DNA from: JAUWGC01 sp963753055
GTDB lineage: Bacteria; Bacteroidota; Bacteroidia; Bacteroidales; B18-G4
DNA length: 64,000 nucleotides
Assembly (NCBI GenBank): GCA_963753055.1
Contig: CAVWAP010000004.1
Coordinates: 558,001 to 622,000, forward strand
Direction of reading: 5' to 3'
The notes beneath the pieces were generated by a model. It made no database searches, was not told the DNA's origin, and saw nothing but the letters and a program-made list of their open reading frames with translations. This document shows, piece after piece, positions 44,237 through 53,248 of this stretch; position 1 is the first letter of the stretch, and every line of letters starts with the position of its first letter. Made by a program: the position numbers and the translations under genes.

Positions 44237-44905
44237 TTGAGCAAAGAAAAAAAAATATTATTGCAAAGCCTGGTTTTTCCAGCCATATTTGTGGTGGCAA
44301 TATGGTTAATAAAATTCATAGAATTAATCTTTGATCTCCCACTATATCGATTCGGAATTTTCCCATTGTCATACAAAGGTCTGCCCGGTTTATTATTCGC
44401 ACCACTCATTCATGGTGATTTTGCCCATTTATATGCAAATACTATCCCTGTTTTCGTTCTCACTGCGGCGTTGTTTTACTTTTATAGGGAAATAGCATTC
44501 AGGGTATTTTTTCTGATCTATTTCTTTTCTAATATCTGGCTCTGGTTTGGGGCCAGGGAGGTATATCATATCGGTGCAAGTGGATTGATTTACGGACTTG
44601 CCACCTTCTTATTTGTAAGTGGCCTTATCCGGAAAAATCCAAGATTAATGGCGATATCAATGTTTGTTGCTTTTCTTTATGGAAGTTTTATATGGGGAAT
44701 ATTCCCCGAATTCTTTCCGGAAAGAAACATCTCTTTTGAAGGTCATTTTTGGGGTATTATTGCAGGCTTGATCATTGCCATCTATTACAGAAAACTTGGC
44801 CCTCAGAAAAGGCTTTATTCATGGGATTTAGAAGAAGATTTTGAAGACTTTGATGATGAAGACAATGACGCCTATTGGAAGGTCCCTCATAAAGGTTCTC
44901 CTTAA
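44237..44905 (+). CDS. Rhomboid family intramembrane serine protease
   Basis: The 222-residue protein has six membrane segments. The HLYANT motif follows helix 1, GASGLIYG holds the catalytic serine (about residue 116) and EGHFWGIIAGL the catalytic histidine, so the active site is intact. A charged tail (EEDFEDFDDEDND) follows. The only available start is TTG at 44237; an upstream ATG (44226) reads four codons and hits a TGA that overlaps the TTG. Adding one T to the T-run would join that ATG in frame. The stop touches the convergent peptide-transporter stop. Confidence 0.9.
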   Translation: MSKEKKILLQSLVFPAIFVVAIWLIKFIELIFDLPLYRFGIFPLSYKGLPGLLFAPLIHGDFAHLYANTIPVFVLTAALFYFYREIAFRVFFLIYFFSNIWLWFGAREVYHIGASGLIYGLATFLFVSGLIRKNPRLMAISMFVAFLYGSFIWGIFPEFFPERNISFEGHFWGIIAGLIIAIYYRKLGPQKRLYSWDLEEDFEDFDDEDNDAYWKVPHKGSP

Positions 44906-46336
44906 TCAGGATTTATTCAGCAGGAACCTGTCATATAACCATAAAAGAATTACTGTCCCAATTCCTATACCTGTGAAAACCATCCAGATATCATATGGTT
45001 GGTAATTTTCCCATAAAAACCTGGTCAAGCCTTGTTGATCCATGCCTATTAGCTCACAAGCCCTGTTTACATAATCTGTTTTGGTGAATTGCCCTGAAAT
45101 CTCAGGGATAGAAAGCCCGCGTGTGGCAACTTCCTTTTGCAAAAGTGTTATTTTATCAGACATATTGCCATACAAATCACCTGACAATATGCCAGCAAAG
45201 AAATTTCCTCCAGCCATAGGAAGATAGTATGCACCCATATACATGGCGACCTTATCTTTGGGTGCGATCCTGCCAATATACTCAAGGATTTTTGGGGAGC
45301 TCATCATCTCACCTAAAGCAAATACAAGTAAGGTGATAAAAAGATAGAATGGGTTACTGCTGATGAACCATAATCCCACACCTATCGATGAGATTAAAAT
45401 GCCGGAGATCATGGTACCCAATGGCTTGTATTTCATGACAAGTGCTGAAACAGCAACCTGGAAGAGCACAATATATAAGGCATCGATGTTGATCAGCATT
45501 TCCGGTGCTATGGTGCCTTCCGGAGTTCCTATTGCCTTTGCCACCCCGGGAGAAAAAGAGTCAAGGAAATTGAAAATAACGGAAGTATCCATCCATTGAT
45601 CGATGAACACTGGCAAGGTGTAAAACAGCTGGTTATACATGGTCCAGAACCCGACAATAATAATAAGGAAGATGAAAAAACGGGTATCCTTCAGGACACT
45701 TGCCAGGTTGCGAAAGATAGTTACAATGGATTTTAACAGTGATTCCTTTTTCTTCTCTATCAAAGGCTCTTTATAAAAAATAATTACCAGAACCAGGTTG
45801 ACCAGGATGACCACCGCAGATATATCAAAAACATACTCCCACTTTACCTCCCTGAACTTGGAAGCAACGATAGGCCCGATAAATGCCCCTATGTTCACGA
45901 TCATATAGAATATACCAAAACCAATTGATGATGTTGAAGGCGTAGTGGTTTTTGCAATGGTCGCAGAAATGACCGGTTTGAACAGACCAGCTCCAACAGC
46001 AACAAACAGAAAGACAAACCACATGCCTGCATAACTCTTCACCTGCCCCATCAGGAAATAACCAATGGCCAGGATGATATAAGAAAGGATCAGGATTTTT
46101 TTATAGCCATACTTATCCGCTATTGCACCCGTAATGGTGGGAAGAAAGTAGAGCAGGCCAACAACGGTTCCGATAAGGTATCCTTTTTGAGCCTGCGTAA
46201 ATCCAAGTGCCCCGGTATCGGTCGAATTGGTCAGGTATAAAGCCAGAACAGCAAACATCCCATACCAGGCCCATCGCTCAAAGAGCTCCATGGTGTTAGC
46301 CACCCAAAATGTCCTCGGAAAACTGTACAATTTCAA
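44906..46336 (-). CDS. Proton-dependent oligopeptide transporter (POT/PTR family)
   Basis: The 476-residue transporter has about 12-14 membrane helices. FWVANTMELFERWAWYGMFA corresponds to the ExxERFxYY region of helix 1, and FGIFYMIVNIGAFIGPIVAS to the FYxxINxG region, both POT hallmarks. It would import di- and tripeptides with protons. The start appears to be TTG at 46336, because an in-frame TAG lies just upstream and homology to the family begins before the first ATG (46291). A 7-bp repeat tract begins 2 bases upstream of that start codon. Confidence 0.9.
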   Translation of the reverse strand: MKLYSFPRTFWVANTMELFERWAWYGMFAVLALYLTNSTDTGALGFTQAQKGYLIGTVVGLLYFLPTITGAIADKYGYKKILILSYIILAIGYFLMGQVKSYAGMWFVFLFVAVGAGLFKPVISATIAKTTTPSTSSIGFGIFYMIVNIGAFIGPIVASKFREVKWEYVFDISAVVILVNLVLVIIFYKEPLIEKKKESLLKSIVTIFRNLASVLKDTRFFIFLIIIVGFWTMYNQLFYTLPVFIDQWMDTSVIFNFLDSFSPGVAKAIGTPEGTIAPEMLINIDALYIVLFQVAVSALVMKYKPLGTMISGILISSIGVGLWFISSNPFYLFITLLVFALGEMMSSPKILEYIGRIAPKDKVAMYMGAYYLPMAGGNFFAGILSGDLYGNMSDKITLLQKEVATRGLSIPEISGQFTKTDYVNRACELIGMDQQGLTRFLWENYQPYDIWMVFTGIGIGTVILLWLYDRFLLNKS

Positions 46337-46338
46337 TT

Positions 46339-46405
46339 TCTATTGTCTATTTTCTATTGTCTATTTTGCGTTCTGCGCTTTGCGTTTTGCGTTTTGCGCT
46401 CTGCG
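46339..46405. repeat. 7-bp period tandem tract in the POT/GT39 divergent spacer
   Basis: TCTATTG and TCTATTT alternate twice (46339-46366), then six 7-mers of the form yTnTGCG (TTTTGCG, TTCTGCG, CTTTGCG, TTTTGCG, TTTTGCG, CTCTGCG) run to 46405 in the same 7-base register. The tract fills most of the 123 bases between the two divergent genes, leaving little room for normal promoters. A reading frame through it gives alternating F, C, A, L and R and is not coding. Confidence 0.9.
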
Positions 46406-46459
46406 TTTTTCATTTTCAAGCTTGCAAGTATACGAATTAAAAGTAATTTTATTCTCCTG

Positions 46460-47923
46460 ATGAATTTTGATAGAATAAAAATTGGACTTTTCCTGTTATT
46501 CGTTTTGGGTATGGTCCTCAGTTTTTATGCCATTTCTCTTGATGATTTTCTGAATCTTTGGGATGAGCGCTTTCATGCACTGGTCGCAAAGAATATGATG
46601 GACTCCCCGTTAATGCCCACATTATATAAAGAAACCTTAGTTGACATAGTATATGACCGCTGGGACCGTGCACATATTTGGCTTCACAAACAACCATTGT
46701 TCATGTGGCAAATTATGGCAAGCATGAAGGTCTTCGGAGTTAATGAATTTGCAGTGCGCCTTCCAAGTGCTATCATGAATAGCTTGCTGGTTCTTATTGC
46801 CTATGGAATTGGATCAATGGCAGTCAACCGCAAAGTCGGGCTCCTTACTGCCTTTCTTTATGTTACATCCTTTTATATGCTTCAGTTAGTTTCTGGCAGG
46901 AAGGAGCTTGAGCATAATGATATAGCCTTTCTATTTTATGTTTCAGCAAGTATTTGGGCATGGCTGAAATACCTGAAATCTGAAAAGCTCTATTGGGTGG
47001 TTCTTATCGGAGCATTTGCAGGAGCCGCAATATTGTGTAAATGGCTATCAGGTTTATTGGTGTACCTCGCCTGGGGGGTTTTTAACCTGCAGGAATTCCG
47101 TTTTAGGATAAAAGCATATATCCCAATAATAATATCATTGATTGTTACCTTTTGCATTATAATGCCCTGGCAGGTTCTGATCTTCTCATGGTATCCGGCT
47201 GAAGCAAAGTATGAATTGTCATATAATTTCAGGCACTTTAGCGAGGTGATAGAAGGTCATGACGGTAATTTTTGGTATCATTTCAGTTACATGAAACAAT
47301 TGTTTGGACGCCTGGTTCAGATTTTAGTTCTTCCTGCCTTAATCCTGTATGTAGTCAGATCTGAAAACCGGAAGCTGGCCATATCATTTGTTGCAATGCC
47401 TGTTTTTGTATACCTGTTTTATTCAGTTGCTGCGACAAAGATGCCCTCATATCCAATCCCTGCAGTAATACCCATATACGTATGCATTGCCTACCTGATG
47501 TTTCTCTTGTTTGAACTGATCTCTAATAAACTTCAAAAAAAATGGATTTCCTCGCTTATAATAATAATGATATTGATTCTCAGCGCTTGGCTTAACTTAC
47601 GACTGCAAGTGTTTGGCCAATTGCATGATCCAGGGTCAGAACTGGCCATTCAGCTTACTCATAATAAACAGGTTTTCAAAGAATTAAATTCGAAGCTTCC
47701 AGAAAAAACAGTGATTTTTAATGTAAAAGGCAGGCATTATATAGAATGTATGTTCTATACCGACTTCCCGGCTTATAATATGGTTCCATCCAGGGTGCAA
47801 TATGACACATTAAAATCATTGAACTATACAGTAGCAATATTTAAAACAAAGGAATTACCAGACTTTTTAGAGGATGATGAGAAAGTGATATTGATCCATG
47901 AGGAGCTTATGGGTTATAACTAA
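46460..47923 (+). CDS. GT39-type membrane glycosyltransferase (ArnT/PMT-like)
   Basis: From the ATG at 46460 the protein has 487 residues; an upstream start at 46343 would run through the repeat tract and is rejected. About 11 membrane helices are visible. The first periplasmic loop holds NLWDERFHALVAKNMM with the expected acidic pair, and later HKQPLFMWQIMASMKVFG and FAVRLPSAIMNSLL match dolichyl-phosphate mannosyltransferase-like GT39/GT83 proteins. It would use a lipid-linked sugar to glycosylate protein or lipid on the periplasmic face. Acceptor unknown. Confidence 0.87.
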   Translation: MNFDRIKIGLFLLFVLGMVLSFYAISLDDFLNLWDERFHALVAKNMMDSPLMPTLYKETLVDIVYDRWDRAHIWLHKQPLFMWQIMASMKVFGVNEFAVRLPSAIMNSLLVLIAYGIGSMAVNRKVGLLTAFLYVTSFYMLQLVSGRKELEHNDIAFLFYVSASIWAWLKYLKSEKLYWVVLIGAFAGAAILCKWLSGLLVYLAWGVFNLQEFRFRIKAYIPIIISLIVTFCIIMPWQVLIFSWYPAEAKYELSYNFRHFSEVIEGHDGNFWYHFSYMKQLFGRLVQILVLPALILYVVRSENRKLAISFVAMPVFVYLFYSVAATKMPSYPIPAVIPIYVCIAYLMFLLFELISNKLQKKWISSLIIIMILILSAWLNLRLQVFGQLHDPGSELAIQLTHNKQVFKELNSKLPEKTVIFNVKGRHYIECMFYTDFPAYNMVPSRVQYDTLKSLNYTVAIFKTKELPDFLEDDEKVILIHEELMGYN

Positions 47924-47929
47924 TCAGGG

Positions 47930-48526
47930 TTAATTTATACGCAGATAGGGTTTTATCCTGACAAATGTCTTGTTATTAATGCCTTTAGAGGATCGTAAAG
48001 CTTCAATATCTCTCATCTGTTTTACTTCTCTCTTATAATTGAAGATCTCCTTCACCATCTCATAATCAAAATACGGATGCTTGAGCAGCTCTTTGAATTC
48101 AACCTGGTTAATATTAATTCTTAATATTTTGCTTGTATCAACCTCAATGTATTGATGGAATTTCTGGTATCGGATACTGTCCATGCCATAAACTTCCAAC
48201 AGTTGTTCTTTCCGGTAATACCCACCCAGTAATTCCCTGTATTTGATAATTCTTTTTGCGAAATAGGAACCTATTCCAGGCAGTGAGATCAAGGCACTGG
48301 TGTCTGCCGAATTGATTTCTATTGTGTGTGGTCTGTTCTGAGCTTCCTGGGCAGCAAGGTAACCATCAATTTCCATTTTAAATGCCTGATAATCGTAAGT
48401 AGGATAACTTACCAGGTTGGGAATAAATTGATTATAAAGGATGAGTGCGAAGATGATGCTCAGAAGAATAAATATGCCTCTTCTTTCATGTTTGGAATAA
48501 TTGAAATACTCTTTTAAAACAGACAT
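47930..48526 (-). CDS. Helix-hairpin-helix (ComEA-like) protein
   Basis: The 198-residue protein has one N-terminal membrane helix (about 17-36) and then helix-hairpin-helix repeats. INSADTSALISLPGIGSYFA and AKRIIKYRELLGGYYRKEQL form a canonical HhH pair, and ININQVEFKELLKHPYFDYE begins a second. ComEA-type proteins bind DNA in the periplasm during uptake; many Bacteroidota have such membrane-anchored copies of unproven role. It ends 7 bases from the convergent GT39 gene. Confidence 0.87.
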   Translation of the reverse strand: MSVLKEYFNYSKHERRGIFILLSIIFALILYNQFIPNLVSYPTYDYQAFKMEIDGYLAAQEAQNRPHTIEINSADTSALISLPGIGSYFAKRIIKYRELLGGYYRKEQLLEVYGMDSIRYQKFHQYIEVDTSKILRININQVEFKELLKHPYFDYEMVKEIFNYKREVKQMRDIEALRSSKGINNKTFVRIKPYLRIN

Positions 48527-48568
48527 GACTTTTATTAGTTAATACCCAAAAAAGTCATTTGTTCCCTT

Positions 48569-49933
48569 TTAAAACTTAAGGATGTCTAGTTGGTAAAGGA
48601 AAACGATAGCAATGGCAATTGGTGCAAAGAACCTTACAAGGACCATGAAAAGCCAGAAGAATTTTGCCTTGAAGGTACCCTGATTTGATAGTTCATCCCT
48701 CACACTCTTTCTGCCCAGGAACCAGCCTGTGAAGATGACGATAAAGAATGCACCTACCGGAAGAAAGATATTGGCCACACTGTAATCTACGATGGAGAAC
48801 AGGTTCATGTCACCGATAGCCAGGTTATCCAGCGGACCCTGTGAAAGCGTACAAAATACGCCGATAAATGTTATAAGGAAAGCCACCACAACAGTTGCCT
48901 TTTTACGATTGATATTAAGCTCTTCTGAACAGAATGCGACGACGACCTCCAGCAGTGAGATAGTGGAGGTGAGTGCTGCAATAACCAGTAGGATAAAAAA
49001 CATTATTGCCCAGATATAGCCTCCTGCCATCTGCTGGAAAATATTGGGAAGGGTAATAAAAATCAAGGCTTCACCCTCGGCAGGATCAATACCGAAAGCA
49101 AATACTGCAGGGAAGATTGCTATCCCGGCCAGTACTGCAATCAGGGTGTCGGAGGCTGTTACAGTATAGGCTATATTCGGTAATTTATCTTTTTTGCTGA
49201 TATATGAACCGTAGGTAATCAAGGTCCCCATACCTATGCTCAGGGAGAAGGCAGCCTGCCCCAATGCCTGTACGATCACAGCTGGAGTGATTTTTGAAAA
49301 ATCAGGTGTAAAAAGGAATCTTAATCCTTCCATGGCCCCGGGTAAGGTTATGGAACGGATACAGATAACAATGATCAGCACCAGCAGCAATGGCATCAAT
49401 ATCTTGGCGTACTTTTCAATGCCATGACGAATGCCATGGTACACGATCCATGCTGTCAATCCCATAAATATTACCTGCCAGATAACCGGCATCAGGCCAT
49501 CTTTTTGAAAACTGTCGAACATTACACTAAGGTCAGATGTGCCTTTACCACTAAAGCCATTGGCAACCGATTGGTAAAGGTATTCCAGGGTCCAGCCTGC
49601 AATGGTACTGTAATAGGCGAGAACAAAAAATGCCCCTGCGATACCTATCAGCCCGATCAGGTACCAGGGTTGGTTGGGTTTGAGTTTTTTAAATGAACCA
49701 AATGCATTTCTTTGCCCTCTTCTACCAATGACAATTTCCGAGAGCAGCACAGGGGTCCCAATGGCTGCAATGAACAACAGGTAGACAATCAGGAAGGCAG
49801 CACCTCCGTTTTCTCCAGCTATATAAGGAAAGCGCCAGATGTTTCCCAAACCGATCACTGATCCGGCAGTAGCAGCGATCACACCTATTTTCGAACCGAA
49901 ACTGTCTCTTTTTGTAAAGTCGAATTTTGCCAT
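48569..49933 (-). CDS. Sodium-dependent transporter, NSS family
   Basis: The 454-residue neurotransmitter:sodium symporter homologue has a first helix GSVIGLGNIWRFPYIAGENG, the NSS signature with unwound sodium- and substrate-binding residues. About 11-12 membrane segments follow. It should import an amino acid or related compound with sodium. It lies beside two AGCS symporters. A weak -7-like box (TATACTTG on the minus strand, 49969-49962) lies upstream. Confidence 0.92.
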   Translation of the reverse strand: MAKFDFTKRDSFGSKIGVIAATAGSVIGLGNIWRFPYIAGENGGAAFLIVYLLFIAAIGTPVLLSEIVIGRRGQRNAFGSFKKLKPNQPWYLIGLIGIAGAFFVLAYYSTIAGWTLEYLYQSVANGFSGKGTSDLSVMFDSFQKDGLMPVIWQVIFMGLTAWIVYHGIRHGIEKYAKILMPLLLVLIIVICIRSITLPGAMEGLRFLFTPDFSKITPAVIVQALGQAAFSLSIGMGTLITYGSYISKKDKLPNIAYTVTASDTLIAVLAGIAIFPAVFAFGIDPAEGEALIFITLPNIFQQMAGGYIWAIMFFILLVIAALTSTISLLEVVVAFCSEELNINRKKATVVVAFLITFIGVFCTLSQGPLDNLAIGDMNLFSIVDYSVANIFLPVGAFFIVIFTGWFLGRKSVRDELSNQGTFKAKFFWLFMVLVRFFAPIAIAIVFLYQLDILKF

Positions 49934-49975
49934 TAAGGAAATGCTTCGTGGTTTGGATTACAAGTATAGTAAAAA

Positions 49976-50023
49976 AGTGATTAAGTGATTAGGTGATTAA
50001 GTGATTAGGTGATTAGGTGATTG
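49976..50023. repeat. 8-bp tandem repeat, six copies
   Basis: AGTGATTA or GGTGATTA repeats six times in register, the last unit ending in G rather than A. It lies in the 138-base spacer between the NSS gene start and the AGCS gene stop, 7 bases from copy B of the dispersed repeat. Confidence 0.92.
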
Positions 50024-50030
50024 AGTTCTT

Positions 50031-50076
50031 TCTGATCACAGGCCTGCCCCTGCAAAGGCAGGGGTCACAGGTCACT
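50031..50076 (-). repeat. Dispersed hairpin repeat, copy B
   Basis: Read on the minus strand it starts AGTGACCTGTGACCCCTGCC and ends with the right arm shared with copy A. The centre is shorter: CCCCTGC pairs with GCAGGGG across a 4-base loop (50047-50064). CCTGTGA occurs at both sides of the hairpin as a direct repeat. The TGA stop of the AGCS gene (50074-50072) is again bases 3-5 of the element, exactly as for rseC in copy A. Confidence 0.85.
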
Positions 50077-51724
50077 TATATCTCTTTATTTCCCCCGCCT
50101 TCAACCTTCTCCAATATGAATTAAGATCTCGCCGGACCTCCGGAGCCAGTATAACAAGGCCAATAATATTAGGAAAAGCCATGCACAGGATCATCATATC
50201 GGAGAAGTCAAGCACAGTAAGCAGGTTGGAGGATGTCCCAACGACAATACAGCTCAGAAAGAATACACGGTAGATTGTGTCTGTGTATTTACGGGAACCA
50301 AGATACTTTTCACCAAGACTTCCGAACAGGTAATCAAAGCCTTTCTGGCCATAATAAGACCAGGAAATCAGGGTGGAGAAGGCAAATAGTGTAACCGCTA
50401 TGAGCAACAGGAATGGAAACCAGGAAAAGACTGATCCGAAAGCAGCAGAAGTCAGCTGCACACCTTCCAGTCCGCTTGAGCCATCATGCATGCCGGTGAA
50501 AATTATTACCAGTGCAGTCATGCTGCAAACTACTATGGTGTCCACAAAGGGTTCAAGCAGGGCTACGATACCTTCGCTAACAGGCTCGTCTGTTTTTGCG
50601 GTTGCATGCGCAATGGAAGCGGACCCTATGCCTGCTTCATTTGAGAATGCCCCTCTCTGGAAACCGAAAATCAAAACCCCGACAAATCCTCCCTTTAATG
50701 CTTCAGGCGAAAAGGCCCCATTGATGATCAACATAAAAGCATCATCGGCAAAGTGGATGTTCATGATAATGATAACCATAGCTGTACCAACATACAGCAA
50801 GGCCATGAAAGGAACTATCTTGGATGTTACGCTGGCAATATTCTTGATGCCACCAATGATAACTACTCCTACTAGAAATGCAAGCACCACTCCATACCAG
50901 AAACCAAATCTGGCAGTTGCCGGGAAAAACAATGCAAACTGCTCAAAAGCCTGGTTGGATTGCATCATATTTCCTCCCCCGATAGACCCTCCAATCACCA
51001 GGATGGCAAACAATAATGCCAGGAATTTACCAAGGAAGCCCAGTTTTTTCTTCTTCAAGCCATCCCTGAGGTAATACATTGCTCCTCCTGAAACCTGCCC
51101 GTCCTTGTCTATTTTCCTGTATTTCACACCCAGTGTACATTCGGTGAACTTGGAGGACATGCCCAGGAACCCGGCCAGTATCATCCAGAAGGTTGCACCG
51201 GGACCACCAATAGAAATAGCCAGTGCAACGCCTGCAATATTTCCAAGCCCCACTGTGGCCGAAAGCGCAGTGGTCAGCGCCCGGAAATGAGATACCTCAC
51301 CTTTATCGCCTGGCTTATCATATTTGCCCCTTACCAGGTCAATAGCATGCTTGAATCCGCGTACGTTGATGAACCGCATAAGGATTGTGAAGATCAGGGC
51401 TCCAACGATCAACCATACTACGATTAGTTTCAGGGGGGCCAGGACTGGCTCTCCTTCATCATCATTAACAACCTGCCCTTTTTCATCATAAACATGTGGA
51501 TCATAAATCCCTGCAGCTGAGAAAGGGTCCCAGAACAGAATTTCGCTAAGGTATTCAACAACAGGTGTAAAAGCACGATCAATCCGATCGCTAATAGTAA
51601 GAACAGTATCCTGCTCCTCCACCACGGTAACTAAACTATCGCTTTCCGCTTCCCCAAGACATTCGAACGAAAGCAACAATAATAAAATACCTATGAAAGT
51701 TTTTATTTGAATTATTCTTGCCAT
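50072..51724 (-). CDS. Alanine/glycine:cation symporter (AGCS), extended N-terminus
   Basis: The 550-residue protein has an apparent cleavable signal (MARIIQIKTFIGILLLLLSF) and then about 75 extra residues containing DPFSAAGIYDPHVYDEKGQV before the normal AGCS core. The core shows KYDKPGDKGEVSHFRALTTA, LSATVGLGNIAGVALAI and QRGAFSNEAGIGSASIAHA, all family hallmarks. It would take up alanine or glycine with sodium. The upstream gene, overlapping by 13 bases, is a second AGCS protein without this extension. Confidence 0.92.
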   Translation of the reverse strand: MARIIQIKTFIGILLLLLSFECLGEAESDSLVTVVEEQDTVLTISDRIDRAFTPVVEYLSEILFWDPFSAAGIYDPHVYDEKGQVVNDDEGEPVLAPLKLIVVWLIVGALIFTILMRFINVRGFKHAIDLVRGKYDKPGDKGEVSHFRALTTALSATVGLGNIAGVALAISIGGPGATFWMILAGFLGMSSKFTECTLGVKYRKIDKDGQVSGGAMYYLRDGLKKKKLGFLGKFLALLFAILVIGGSIGGGNMMQSNQAFEQFALFFPATARFGFWYGVVLAFLVGVVIIGGIKNIASVTSKIVPFMALLYVGTAMVIIIMNIHFADDAFMLIINGAFSPEALKGGFVGVLIFGFQRGAFSNEAGIGSASIAHATAKTDEPVSEGIVALLEPFVDTIVVCSMTALVIIFTGMHDGSSGLEGVQLTSAAFGSVFSWFPFLLLIAVTLFAFSTLISWSYYGQKGFDYLFGSLGEKYLGSRKYTDTIYRVFFLSCIVVGTSSNLLTVLDFSDMMILCMAFPNIIGLVILAPEVRRDLNSYWRRLKAGEIKRYK

Positions 51725-53139
51725 TCTGCCTTTCTACGTTTTTGTTTATCAAGCTTTTTCATCTCATCGAAGTACCACCTTGTTTCTTTCATTACAACGG
51801 GTGCCAGGAGAAGTAGGGCAATAAGATTAGGGATAGTCATAAAGGTGATGACCATGTCGACGACGTGCCAGACCAGGTCAATGCCCCAGATACAACCCAG
51901 GAAAACAAAAATAGCATAGAGGTATCGATAAGGTTTTATAAATTTCTCGCCCAATAAATAATTGGCAGCACGTGTTCCATAATATGACCAGCTGATCACT
52001 GTTGAGAAGGCAAAGAGCATAAGGCCACCGGCAACAATATGTCTTCCAACACCTTCTATCCCCAGCCGGGTTAAACCTGTCTCAACACCTACGATGGTCA
52101 TTCCAACCCCTTTCACCCCGGAATCCCAGGCACCTGTAACGATGATCACCAGGGCAGTCAGGGTACAGATGATCAGTGTGTCTATCAATGGCTCCAGGGA
52201 GGCTACAAGCCCTTCCCTGGCAGGGTACTCTGTTCGGGCAGCAGCATGAGCAATAGGGGCTGATCCCTGGCCCGCTTCGTTGGAGAATAGACCTCTGCGG
52301 ACCCCCCATACCATGGTCATGATGAAAGCTGATCCGACAAATCCACCAGTGGCAGCAGTACCGGTAAAGGCATCATGGAAGATCAGATGGAAAGCGGCGG
52401 GGATATGATCATACATGATAACCAGGATACTGACTGCGCTCAGAAAGTACAATATGGCCATTAGGGGTACTAATTTGCTTGTTACCTCTGCAATACGTTT
52501 GATACCGCCAACAATGACCAGCAATACCAGGGCAGTAATGATCAAGCCTGAAATCCATGTTGGGATGTCATAATTGGTCAGCAAGGCATCACTCATGGAG
52601 TTGGACTGGGCCATATTACCTGTACCCAGAGAGCATAAGATAGTAGCAATGGCGAAAATTACAGCAAGGACCTTGGCAAAATTGCCCAGCTTATCCTTCA
52701 ATCCATGTTCCATATAGTACATCGGCCCGCCAGAAACGGTCCCATCCGTATTAAACTGCCTGTACTTATGGGATAGGGTGCATTCAGTGTATTTAAGGAT
52801 CATGCCAAGAAAGCCGGTAACCCACATCCAGAATATTGAGCCCGGGCCACCAAAATATATGGCCAGTGACACACCCACGATATTCCCGGTTCCTACAGTT
52901 GCTGACAGGGCGGTGGTCAATGCTTTGAAATGATTGACATCACCTTTATCTCCTGGCTTGTCATATTTCCCGGCAACCACTTTTATGGAATGCCATATTT
53001 TGGTAACATTCAGAAATTTTAACCTAAATATGAAGTATAACCCTGTTGGGATCAACATAAATAAAACCAGGTATCCGCCTACGTAGTTGTTATATGTTAC
53101 AACGATGGAGTCGATGAATTCGAGGAATGGATGCGTCAT
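51712..53139 (-). CDS. Alanine/glycine:cation symporter (AGCS)
   Basis: From the ATG at 53139 (MTHPFLEFIDSIVVTYNNYV) the protein has 475 residues, normal for the family; a start at 53196 would add 19 polar residues lacking resemblance to the family. KYDKPGDKGDVNHFKALTTA, LSATVGTGNIVGVSLAI and VRRGLFSNEAGQGSAPIAHA are present. It is a sodium-coupled importer of alanine or glycine. It forms a two-gene operon with its extended paralog. Confidence 0.93.
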   Translation of the reverse strand: MTHPFLEFIDSIVVTYNNYVGGYLVLFMLIPTGLYFIFRLKFLNVTKIWHSIKVVAGKYDKPGDKGDVNHFKALTTALSATVGTGNIVGVSLAIYFGGPGSIFWMWVTGFLGMILKYTECTLSHKYRQFNTDGTVSGGPMYYMEHGLKDKLGNFAKVLAVIFAIATILCSLGTGNMAQSNSMSDALLTNYDIPTWISGLIITALVLLVIVGGIKRIAEVTSKLVPLMAILYFLSAVSILVIMYDHIPAAFHLIFHDAFTGTAATGGFVGSAFIMTMVWGVRRGLFSNEAGQGSAPIAHAAARTEYPAREGLVASLEPLIDTLIICTLTALVIIVTGAWDSGVKGVGMTIVGVETGLTRLGIEGVGRHIVAGGLMLFAFSTVISWSYYGTRAANYLLGEKFIKPYRYLYAIFVFLGCIWGIDLVWHVVDMVITFMTIPNLIALLLLAPVVMKETRWYFDEMKKLDKQKRRKAEWQE

Positions 53140-53213
53140 GAATTGTCTTTTTGGCTTTGGCTCAGGCAAATTTGGGGAAAAAACTCCGATCTTCAAAGCT
53201 TCTTGATGAAAAA

Positions 53214-53221
53214 TAATTTTG
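53214..53221 (+). promoter_or_regulatory. -7 box of cation antiporter gene
   Basis: TAATTTTG matches TAnnTTTG, 27 bases before the ATG at 53249. The -33 box is poor. A start at 53219 would fall inside it, supporting 53249. Confidence 0.45.
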
Positions 53222-53248
53222 TACTTTTATAAATATCAAGAATATTGC

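Noticed and set aside
46343..46459. N-terminal extension of the GT39 protein
   Set aside because: The 39 residues come from the heptad repeat; family-like sequence begins at the ATG at 46460.
50373..51074. 233-residue plus-strand frame
   Set aside because: It is antisense to the first AGCS symporter gene; the product is rich in S, T, P and M with no domain pattern.
48527..53248. Riboswitches upstream of the amino-acid symporter genes
   Set aside because: The upstream spacers are short (about 40-140 bases), hold repeats or divergent starts, and show no conserved riboswitch core that I could recognise.
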